A stretch of 64,000 bases of DNA, from the NCBI GenBank assembly GCA_965656935.1, contig CBFHMG010000011.1:12768-76767 (forward strand). Direction: 5' to 3'. The stretch is from M30B80 sp965656935. Its GTDB lineage: Bacteria > Pseudomonadota > Alphaproteobacteria > Rhodobacterales > Rhodobacteraceae. Positions 25,525 through 32,319 of the stretch are shown here, in pieces; the first letter of the stretch is position 1; each line of letters begins with the position of its first letter. A model generated the notes under the pieces. The model was not told the origin of the DNA and made no database searches. It saw nothing but the letters and a program-made list of their open reading frames with translations. A program made the position numbers and the translations under genes.

Positions 25525-25848
25525 ATGGCGAAGATCACTTATATTGAGCATAATGGCACGGAACATGTTGTGGATGTGCCCAATGGCCTGACGGTCATGG
25601 AAGGCGCGCGCGACAATAATATCCCCGGTATCGAGGCCGATTGTGGCGGGGCCTGCGCTTGTTCCACCTGCCATGTCTATGTGCACCCCGATTGGGTCAG
25701 CAAGCTGCCTGCCACTGACGCCATGGAGCAGGATATGCTGGAATTTGCCTATTCGCCCGATGAGACCCGTTCGCGTTTGACCTGCCAGTTGAAGGTGAGC
25801 GATGCGCTGGACGGTCTGGTTGTGCAGATGCCTGAAAAGCAGATCTGA
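25525..25848 (+). CDS. 2Fe-2S ferredoxin (adrenodoxin type)
   Basis: 107-residue ferredoxin with ligands C40, C46, C49 (CGGACACSTC) and C87 (LTCQLK), the vertebrate-adrenodoxin/FdxB spacing. An extra C44 lies in the loop. It can carry electrons to cytochromes P450 or to Fe-S assembly. The GAGCGA-rich upstream (AGGGGCGAG) is a good ribosome site. No partner reductase is adjacent. The upstream flank is shared with the truncated DnaE2 locus. Confidence 0.9.
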   Translation: MAKITYIEHNGTEHVVDVPNGLTVMEGARDNNIPGIEADCGGACACSTCHVYVHPDWVSKLPATDAMEQDMLEFAYSPDETRSRLTCQLKVSDALDGLVVQMPEKQI

Positions 25849-25895
25849 TGCGCGCCCTCTGTCGAGACCTTTATATCTGGATCGGCGGTAGAATT

Positions 25896-25915
25896 CGTAT
25901 TTTTGGAAAGATGAA
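25896..25915 (+). repeat. Dispersed intergenic repeat, copy C, overlapping a start codon
   Basis: CGTATTTTTGGAAAGATGAA, identical to 9979-9998. Here GGAAAG and the ATG within the repeat form the likely ribosome site and start codon of the gene at 25911. Confidence 0.65.
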
Positions 25916-26639
25916 ACGGGGGGCTGCCTTATGCGGGGCGGCCCTTTTGCTTGCGGCTCCAGTGGCCGCCGAGATCGTCTCGGCGCGCTATGAAGGACCG
26001 ACTGCACGCTATCCGCATGGGGTTCTGGGCGATGATCTTGAATGGGAGCGCTTGGTTGTTGGCTTGTCGGGCGGGCGCGAGGTAGCGGCGGAATGGGCGC
26101 GGCCTGTTGTGTTTGAAGATCTGGCGCCGCATCTTTGGGATATGGATGGCGACGGGCAGGCCGAGATTGTCACCATTGAGAGCCATGAGGATTTGGGCGC
26201 GCGTATGGCCTTTTGGAGCGTTGAGGGCGAAAGCCTGACGCCCCTCGCGCATTTGCCATGGATCGGGCAGCGGTTTCGCTGGTTGGCGCCGATTGGCGCG
26301 GCCGATTTGGACGGCGACGGTTTTGTGGAATTTGCCTATATCGACCGCCCGCATCTGGCGCGGACCCTGCGCATCTGGCGCTATCTCCCGCAAGAGGGCG
26401 GTGGGGTGCAGCTTGAAGAGGTGACCTCGGTTGCGGGTCTGACCAACCACCGTATTGGCGAGGATTTCATCTCGGGCGGGCTGCGCGATTGCGGTGATGG
26501 GCCTGAATTGGTCACGGCCAATGCCGATTGGAGCCGCGTGATGGTGACGACGCTGTCCTCAGACGGGATGGCCCATACGCGGGATAACGGGCCATTTTCG
26601 ACATCGCGTCTGGCAGAAGCGCTGGCATGTGGCGGGTAA
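25911..26639 (+). CDS. Secreted FG-GAP/VCBS-repeat protein
   Basis: 242 residues with a cleavable signal peptide (MKRGAALCGAALLLAAPVAA) and FG-GAP-like calcium loops DMDGDGQAEIVT and DLDGDGFVEFAYID, typical of beta-propeller blades. Probably periplasmic; ligand unknown. The start lies inside the dispersed repeat, which supplies GGAAAG; the frame is open 21 codons further upstream but the signal peptide begins at this ATG. It precedes aspS by 140 bases. Confidence 0.78.
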   Translation: MKRGAALCGAALLLAAPVAAEIVSARYEGPTARYPHGVLGDDLEWERLVVGLSGGREVAAEWARPVVFEDLAPHLWDMDGDGQAEIVTIESHEDLGARMAFWSVEGESLTPLAHLPWIGQRFRWLAPIGAADLDGDGFVEFAYIDRPHLARTLRIWRYLPQEGGGVQLEEVTSVAGLTNHRIGEDFISGGLRDCGDGPELVTANADWSRVMVTTLSSDGMAHTRDNGPFSTSRLAEALACGG

Positions 26640-26779
26640 TGGCCGCGCGTGCCATTTGCGCGAAAACAGCGCAATTTTTACCCAGACAGCGCGTCGGAGC
26701 GGTTTGGCGGGGTTGACTTCGCGGGCTTCGCGCGCTGTATCGGCGCGACGCGACTATACGCCATCCAAAGGGTTTCCCC

Positions 26780-28555
26780 ATGCATGCTTTCCGCAGCCAT
26801 TCCTGCGCCGATCTGAACAAATCCAATGTCGGTGATACCATCCGCCTGTCGGGTTGGGTCCATCGGGTCCGAGATCATGGTGGGGTATTGTTCATCGATT
26901 TGCGCGACCATTACGGCATGACGCAATTGATCTGTGACCCTGACAGCCCCGTTTTTGCCGAGGTTGAGAAGGTCCGCTCGGAATGGTGTATCCGCATTGA
27001 CGGCACAGTAAAGGCGCGTGACGAGAGCCTTGTGAATTCGAAAATCCCCACAGGCGAGATTGAAGTTTTCATTCGTGACCTAGAGGTTCTGGGCGCATCG
27101 AAAGAGCTGCCTTTGACGGTGTTCGGCGATCAGGAATATCCTGAGGAAACGCGCCTGCGTTATCGCTTCCTCGATCTGCGCCGTGAGGTGATGCAGAAGA
27201 ATATGGTCTTGCGCTCGGATGTTGTCTCCTCGATCCGCAAGCGGATGTGGGAGCAGAATTTCCGCGAGTTCCAGACGCCGATTATCACGGCCTCCAGCCC
27301 AGAGGGCGCGCGCGATTTCCTTGTGCCATCGCGCCTGCATCCGGGGAAATTCTATGCGCTTCCGCAGGCCCCGCAGCAGTTCAAGCAGCTGTTGATGGTG
27401 TCGGGCTTTGACAAATATTTCCAGATCGCGCCCTGTTTCCGCGATGAGGACCCGCGGGCGGATCGCTCGCCCACGGATTTCTACCAGCTTGACCTCGAGA
27501 TGAGTTTTGTCGAGCAGCAGGATGTCTTTGATGTGATCGAGCCTGTTATGAAAGGCCTGTTTGAAGAATTTGGCGGTGGCAAATCCGTTGATCAGGATTG
27601 GCCGCAGATCAGCTACCGCGATGCGGCGTTGTGGTATGGAACCGACAAGCCCGATTTGCGCAACCCGATCAAGATGCAGGTTGTGAGCGAGCATTTTGCG
27701 GGTTCGGGCTTTGCAATTTTCTCGAAAATCCTTGAGCAAGAGGGAACCGAGATCCGCGCGATCCCTGCGCCGAAAGGTGGCAGCCGGAAATTCTGTGACC
27801 GGATGAATTCATGGGCGCAAAGCCAAGGTCTGCCTGGCATGGGCTATATTTTCTGGCGCGAGGCGGATGGCGGCATGGAAGCGGCAGGCCCCTTGGCCAA
27901 GAATATCGGCCCTGAGCGGACCGAGGCCGTGCGCCAGCAGCTTGGTCTTGGTGTGGGCGATGCGGCCTTCTTCCTTGCGGGCAAGCCGCATGAGTTTGAA
28001 AGCGTTGCAGGCCGCGCGCGTGTGGTTGTGGGCGACGAGCTGGGGCTGACCGATCAGAACCGCTTTGCCTTCGCGTGGATCGTTGATTTCCCGATGTATG
28101 AGAAGGATGAGGAAAGCGGCAAGATCGACTTCTCGCATAACCCGTTCTCGATGCCGCAAGGTGGCTTGGATGCGCTTGGTGGGGACCCGCTTGAGGTTCT
28201 GGGCTACCAATATGATCTGGCCTGTAACGGGTATGAGTTGATCTCGGGGGCTGTGCGGAACCACAAGCTGGAGATTATGCTCAAGGCCTTTGAATTGGCG
28301 GGCTATGGCGAGGATGAAGTGCGTCGCCGCTTTGGCGGGATGGTCAATGCGTTCCAATATGGCGCGCCGCCCCATGGTGGCTGTGCGGCAGGGATCGACC
28401 GGATCGTGATGTTGCTGGCCGATACCGCCAATATCCGCGAGGTTATCTTGTTCCCTATGAACCAGCGTGCGGAAGATTTGATGATGGATGCGCCCAATGA
28501 GCCCTCGCCCGAGCAATTGATGGAGCTTGGTTTGCGGGTGCTTCCCCGCGAATAG
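26780..28555 (+). CDS. aspS: Aspartyl-tRNA synthetase
   Basis: 591-residue class II synthetase: OB-fold anticodon domain (RLSGWVHRVRDHGGVLFIDL), motif 2 (CFRDEDPRADRSPTDFYQLD), the bacterial GAD insertion (about 300-415) and motif 3 (GAPPHGGCAAGIDRIVM). Full length. It charges tRNA-Asp and, in alphaproteobacteria with GatCAB, often tRNA-Asn as well. A strong terminator follows at 28581. Confidence 0.96.
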   Translation: MHAFRSHSCADLNKSNVGDTIRLSGWVHRVRDHGGVLFIDLRDHYGMTQLICDPDSPVFAEVEKVRSEWCIRIDGTVKARDESLVNSKIPTGEIEVFIRDLEVLGASKELPLTVFGDQEYPEETRLRYRFLDLRREVMQKNMVLRSDVVSSIRKRMWEQNFREFQTPIITASSPEGARDFLVPSRLHPGKFYALPQAPQQFKQLLMVSGFDKYFQIAPCFRDEDPRADRSPTDFYQLDLEMSFVEQQDVFDVIEPVMKGLFEEFGGGKSVDQDWPQISYRDAALWYGTDKPDLRNPIKMQVVSEHFAGSGFAIFSKILEQEGTEIRAIPAPKGGSRKFCDRMNSWAQSQGLPGMGYIFWREADGGMEAAGPLAKNIGPERTEAVRQQLGLGVGDAAFFLAGKPHEFESVAGRARVVVGDELGLTDQNRFAFAWIVDFPMYEKDEESGKIDFSHNPFSMPQGGLDALGGDPLEVLGYQYDLACNGYELISGAVRNHKLEIMLKAFELAGYGEDEVRRRFGGMVNAFQYGAPPHGGCAAGIDRIVMLLADTANIREVILFPMNQRAEDLMMDAPNEPSPEQLMELGLRVLPRE

Positions 28556-28580
28556 TTTGGGCTCTCAAGGTTGATTGCAG

Positions 28581-28610
28581 AAAGGCGCGCCATTGCGGCG
28601 CGCCTTTTTT
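28581..28610 (+). terminator. Rho-independent terminator after aspS
   Basis: Perfect 11-bp stem AAAGGCGCGCC/GGCGCGCCTTT with a five-base loop and a run of six T, 25 bases after the aspS stop. Confidence 0.9.
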
Positions 28611-28663
28611 CTTGTGCTTTTGCCGCGCGCGCGCTTGTTTGGAAAAAAAGGGGAAAGATCGTC

Positions 28664-29371
28664 ATGTCAGATCGTCTGGGTGTGTCTGTGGCAAATTTCA
28701 CGCCGCCGCCTATGCCGCAGGGTGAAAGCTTGCGGGGGCGCTATGCCGAGTTGGCTTTGCTGTCGGCGGATCGGCATGCAGGCGATTTGCACCAAGCGTT
28801 TTCCGCCTCGGAGGCGATCTGGGATTACATGCCTTATGGTCCTTTCCATTCGGCGGCGGCCTATCACCGTTGGGTGCGCGAGGCGGAAGCCAAAGATGAT
28901 CCGAAATTCTATGCCATCCGCGACCTCGATAGCGGGCATTGGTGCGGTGTGGCGAGTTATCTCAGGATCACGCCCGAGGCAGGCACGATTGAGGTGGGGG
29001 CTATCAATTTTGCCCCTGAATTGCAGGGCCGCCGCGCGGCCACCGAGGCCATGTATCTGATGATGAAATGGGCCTTTGAGGCTGGTTACCGGCGGTATGA
29101 ATGGAAATGCAATGCGCTCAATATGGCATCGCGGCGGGCGGCACAGCGGCTTGGGCTGAGTTATGAAGGCGTGTTTCGTCAGGCCGCCGTCGTGAAAGGG
29201 CGCAATCGTGACACCGCTTGGTTCGCGGCAATTGATACAGAATGGCCCGCTTTGAAAGAGGCGTTTGAAGCCTGGCTATTGCCGCGCAATTTTGATGGCG
29301 AGGGGCGACAGATAGAGCGCCTCTCTGACTTGACGCGGCTTGTGCGCGCAAGCTCGGACCCTGCGCTTTAA
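28664..29371 (+). CDS. GNAT acetyltransferase (RimJ/RimL-like)
   Basis: 235-residue N-acetyltransferase. INFAPELQGRRAATEAMYL is the acetyl-CoA loop, then YRRYEWKCNALNMASRRAAQRLG and YEGVFRQAAVVKGRNRDT, the Acetyltransf_3 pattern. Substrate unknown. ATG 28664 with GGGGAAAG upstream is the best start; the open frame extends to 28571 through the aspS terminator, which argues against the longer form. Its TAA shares TTAA with the stop of the convergent response-regulator gene. Confidence 0.8.
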   Translation: MSDRLGVSVANFTPPPMPQGESLRGRYAELALLSADRHAGDLHQAFSASEAIWDYMPYGPFHSAAAYHRWVREAEAKDDPKFYAIRDLDSGHWCGVASYLRITPEAGTIEVGAINFAPELQGRRAATEAMYLMMKWAFEAGYRRYEWKCNALNMASRRAAQRLGLSYEGVFRQAAVVKGRNRDTAWFAAIDTEWPALKEAFEAWLLPRNFDGEGRQIERLSDLTRLVRASSDPAL

Positions 29372-30069
29372 ACTGCAGCCAAAGACGCGATCCTGTCGGA
29401 GATCATGCGGCGCAAAGCCTGATGTTCCTGTTCCGATTTAGACGAGTAGCCTGTCGCGACATCCTCAAGCGCTGTGTCATGTGCAGCCCGTGCAACGCCG
29501 ATCAAGAAGGAGCGGACAAAGGCCACGGGCGGAGCGGGTTTTGACAAAAGCTCCATCGCATGGGTCAAATCCTCGCGGAAGGCCAGTTCATCGGGGTGGA
29601 TTTCCCCCTCGGGCAAAGCGCGCGGGCCTGTGGGGTGCAGCTCAATCGGTAAGTGGCGCAAAATCTCTGTCTGGAACGCGCCCAAACTGTCGAGAGGTTT
29701 GGGCAGAAACCCGTTCGCCCCGCATTTCAGGGCGGCGTCTTTGGCGGCTTCGCGTTCCGCGCCAGAGGTCGCAAGAACCACAGGAGTATTCGGCCCTGCA
29801 TCCGCCAGCTCGCTGATCAGATCAAGGCCCGAGCCATCGGGCAGGCCCAGATCAATGATCGCGACGGTTGGTCGGTAAACCTGCAAATGCCGCCGCGCCG
29901 AGGCGAGGCAATCGGCCCGCCTGATCCGCGCCCCTGATCGCAGGCATAAAAGCCGCAAGGCCTCCGAGGCGAAGCGGCTGTCTTCCACAACCAAAATGGT
30001 CAGGCCTAGAAGTGGTCGTTCGGCAGTGGGTTGCGGCCGATAGCCAAACCCTGTTCGAAAATCATCCAT
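29368..30069 (-). CDS. Receiver-domain response regulator without a known output
   Basis: 233 residues. A REC domain spans about 23-145 (ILVVEDSRFASEALRLLCL, phospho-acceptor D73 in IIDLGLPDGSGL, T/S at 101-102, K124 in LPKPLD). The C-terminal 80 residues are helical and contain no DNA-binding or catalytic domain I can name; the text AFVRSFLIGVARAAHDT could be an HPt-like or docking helix. Start at 30069 chosen because GGGG precedes it; the frame runs further. Interlocked stop with the GNAT gene. Confidence 0.78.
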   Translation of the reverse strand: MDDFRTGFGYRPQPTAERPLLGLTILVVEDSRFASEALRLLCLRSGARIRRADCLASARRHLQVYRPTVAIIDLGLPDGSGLDLISELADAGPNTPVVLATSGAEREAAKDAALKCGANGFLPKPLDSLGAFQTEILRHLPIELHPTGPRALPEGEIHPDELAFREDLTHAMELLSKPAPPVAFVRSFLIGVARAAHDTALEDVATGYSSKSEQEHQALRRMISDRIASLAAV

Positions 30070-30213
30070 GTCACTACCCCAAATCCATACGATTCTATGA
30101 GTGATTAGACCTTGGTAAGGTTGATGCTTGGTAAACAGGCGCGGCGACACGCCGCTTGTGTGGCGCCGCAGCAGGCGTCATATCACCCCCATGTTCCGCG
30201 AAGGAGATTTCAG

Positions 30214-30618
30214 ATGATTGGACGCCTGAACCATGTGGCCATTGCTGTGCCTGACCTTGAGGCTGCTGCCGCACAATATCGCGACACGCTCGGGGCCAAG
30301 GTCGGCGCGCCACAAGATGAGCCTGACCATGGCGTGACCGTGGTCTTCATCGAATTGCCAAATACCAAGATCGAACTGCTCTATCCGCTTGGCGAGGCCT
30401 CGCCGATCAACGGCTTTCTGGAAAAGAACCCCTCGGGCGGTATCCATCATATCTGCTATGAGGTGGATGATATCCTTGAGGCGCGCGACGCCTTGCAGGC
30501 CAAAGGCGCGCGGGTGCTCGGCAGTGGCGAGCCCAAGATCGGCGCACATGGCAAGCCTGTCCTGTTTCTGCATCCCAAGGATTTCACGGGCACTTTGGTT
30601 GAATTGGAGCAAGTCTGA
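30214..30618 (+). CDS. mce: Methylmalonyl-CoA epimerase
   Basis: 134-residue vicinal-oxygen-chelate protein interconverting (2R)- and (2S)-methylmalonyl-CoA in propionate metabolism. Metal ligands are visible as H7 (LNHVAIAV), the FIELPNTKIELLYPLG glutamate strand, HHICYEVDD and LVELEQV. AAGGAGAT lies nine bases before the ATG. Stop and next start share one base (TGATG). Confidence 0.92.
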   Translation: MIGRLNHVAIAVPDLEAAAAQYRDTLGAKVGAPQDEPDHGVTVVFIELPNTKIELLYPLGEASPINGFLEKNPSGGIHHICYEVDDILEARDALQAKGARVLGSGEPKIGAHGKPVLFLHPKDFTGTLVELEQV

Positions 30619-30911
30619 TGAATGTCATCACGGGTATCGTACTTTATGCAATCATCTGGTTCATGTTGCTTTTCATGACCTTGCCCTTCCATATCCAGAC
30701 GCAAGGCGAGGCCGGCAACAAGGTGAAGGGCACCCCCGATTCCGCCCCTGACGACCTGCGCTTGGGGCGCAAATTGCTGGTGAATACGGCGATTGCTTCG
30801 GTGGTCTTTGCAATCGTGCTTTGCGTGATCGTCTTTGATCTGGTGACCTTGCAAGATATCGATCTGTTCACACGGTTTGGCTTGGGCAACCCTAGCTACG
30901 CGACCGAGTGA
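30618..30911 (+). CDS. DUF1467 family membrane protein
   Basis: 97 residues with two hydrophobic helices (about 5-22 and 57-77) around a loop TLPFHIQTQGE and VKGTPDSAPD. Family of unknown function, usually beside methylmalonyl-CoA epimerase in Rhodobacterales. Starts in the mce stop, hence translationally coupled. Its 3' end overlaps the convergent CysZ/EI24-like gene by 20 bases. Confidence 0.85.
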   Translation: MNVITGIVLYAIIWFMLLFMTLPFHIQTQGEAGNKVKGTPDSAPDDLRLGRKLLVNTAIASVVFAIVLCVIVFDLVTLQDIDLFTRFGLGNPSYATE

Positions 30912-31581
30912 TCCTGTGATAGATATGGGTAAAGCTGGCCGCGCCCAAGATGGGGACCAATAGGTTCACCACGGGAATGGTCAGCGGCACCGCCATCAAC
31001 ACGCCTGCCACAAAAATGGTCATGCGGTTTTCCGAGCGGAACCGCGCGGCCCCTTCGGGCGTTTCGCGCCTGATGGCCACCATTTGCGAGTATTCACGCC
31101 CCAGCAGGAACCCGTTCAGCCCCCAGAACACGAAGGGTGCAAGCGGCGTGATATAAAGCACCAGAGCCACCAGATTGGCCGCCAGCAACACGCCAAGAAA
31201 CCTGATGCTGTCCCAAATGCCCTCTGCTAGGCCGATATGGCGGGCAGGGGGCAGGGATGGGTAATGCCGCTGCTCGACCGCATCGGCGATCTGGTCCAGA
31301 AACAGGCCTGTAAAGGCCGAGGCCACAGGCACCATCAGCACCATCGACAAAAGCAGCATGATCGGCAGGCTGGCCCATGTCAGTGCTGTATCTACCCATG
31401 TGATCTCGCCGATCCATGGCAGGGTGAAACTGTCAGGCAGGAGCCATCCCAATATTCCCATGAAGCCGAGATAGAACCCAAGCAGCAATAAAACCGTTAA
31501 GCCAAGCCCCATGGCCAGCACGCGCAAAAACCGCGGATCGCCAAGCTGCCCGATGGATTTGAAGATATCGGTAAAAATCAT
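30892..31581 (-). CDS. CysZ/EI24-like membrane protein
   Basis: 229 residues with about four to six hydrophobic helices. The C-terminal motif GLNGFLLGREYSQMVAIRR and the earlier PVASAFTGLFLDQIADAVE are of the EI24/CysZ family, some of which conduct sulfate. No cys genes lie near, so sulfate transport is only a family-based guess. Overlaps DUF1467 tail to tail. Confidence 0.78.
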   Translation of the reverse strand: MIFTDIFKSIGQLGDPRFLRVLAMGLGLTVLLLLGFYLGFMGILGWLLPDSFTLPWIGEITWVDTALTWASLPIMLLLSMVLMVPVASAFTGLFLDQIADAVEQRHYPSLPPARHIGLAEGIWDSIRFLGVLLAANLVALVLYITPLAPFVFWGLNGFLLGREYSQMVAIRRETPEGAARFRSENRMTIFVAGVLMAVPLTIPVVNLLVPILGAASFTHIYHRITRSRS

Positions 31582-31654
31582 TTGCGCTGCCCCTGATTCT
31601 GCGCGTCGTTCTCGCCGCGCCTTTCCCCTTAGGTCGGGGCGAAGCCCCCTCGGG

Positions 31655-32221
31655 TCAAGGTTGATAGGTCACGATTTTTTCAAGATCGGGGCGTGGACGC
31701 TCGGGCGGGGTGACGGGTGTGGTGCCAATATGCACAAACCCCGCAACCATGGCAGGCGCGCTGAGATCAAAGGCCTGCTTAAGAAAATCCTTGTCGAGCG
31801 CCATCCAACTGGACAGCCAATGCCCGCCATAGCCCATGGCCTGCGCTGCATTGACCAGTGACAGACAAACCGCACCTGCTGTCATCTGTTGCTCAACCAG
31901 CGGGATTTTTGTGCCCTCAACAGGGGTGGAGAGCACGGAGATCGTCAGATGCTCGCCCTCAAAAGCCTGCGCCTGTTTTTGCAACCGCTCAGGGTCCATG
32001 CCTTTTTCGGCGCCCAATTTTCGGGTCAGATCGGCCAGATGCGCGCGCGCCTCGGCCCCATGGACCATAAGCCGGAAGGGTTCCAATTTGCCGTGATCGG
32101 GCACGCGTGTGGCGGCGCGCAGAAGCTGTTGCACTTCATCTTCTGAGGGCAGGGGGCCTGCCATCATACGCGCAGGCACCGAGCGGCGCGTTAGCAAAAA
32201 CTCGAGAACAGATGCATTCAT
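31655..32221 (-). CDS. Nitroreductase family protein (YdjA-like)
   Basis: 188-residue FMN-binding NTR-fold protein. The short length, RRSVPAR at the N-terminus (phosphate-contact residues), RVPDHGKLEPFR and GHWLSSWMALDKDFLKQAF match the YdjA/RutE-type short nitroreductases. NAD(P)H-dependent reduction of a nitro or quinone compound is expected. Its stop precedes the CysZ-like start by 73 bases; the topA terminator lies upstream. Confidence 0.85.
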   Translation of the reverse strand: MNASVLEFLLTRRSVPARMMAGPLPSEDEVQQLLRAATRVPDHGKLEPFRLMVHGAEARAHLADLTRKLGAEKGMDPERLQKQAQAFEGEHLTISVLSTPVEGTKIPLVEQQMTAGAVCLSLVNAAQAMGYGGHWLSSWMALDKDFLKQAFDLSAPAMVAGFVHIGTTPVTPPERPRPDLEKIVTYQP

Positions 32222-32270
32222 TAAACGGCTCCGCTTGCCCTTGTGATCCTGAAGGCCAGCAAATGGGCAT

Positions 32271-32299
32271 AAAAAAGGGCGGGATCAACCCCGCCCTTC
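32271..32299 (-). terminator. Rho-independent terminator after topA
   Basis: Read on the minus strand, AAGGGCGGGG pairs with CCCGCCCTT around a short loop and is followed by six T. It ends topA transcription before the nitroreductase. Confidence 0.88.
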
Positions 32300-32319
32300 T
32301 GAAATCTTGACAAAAATGC

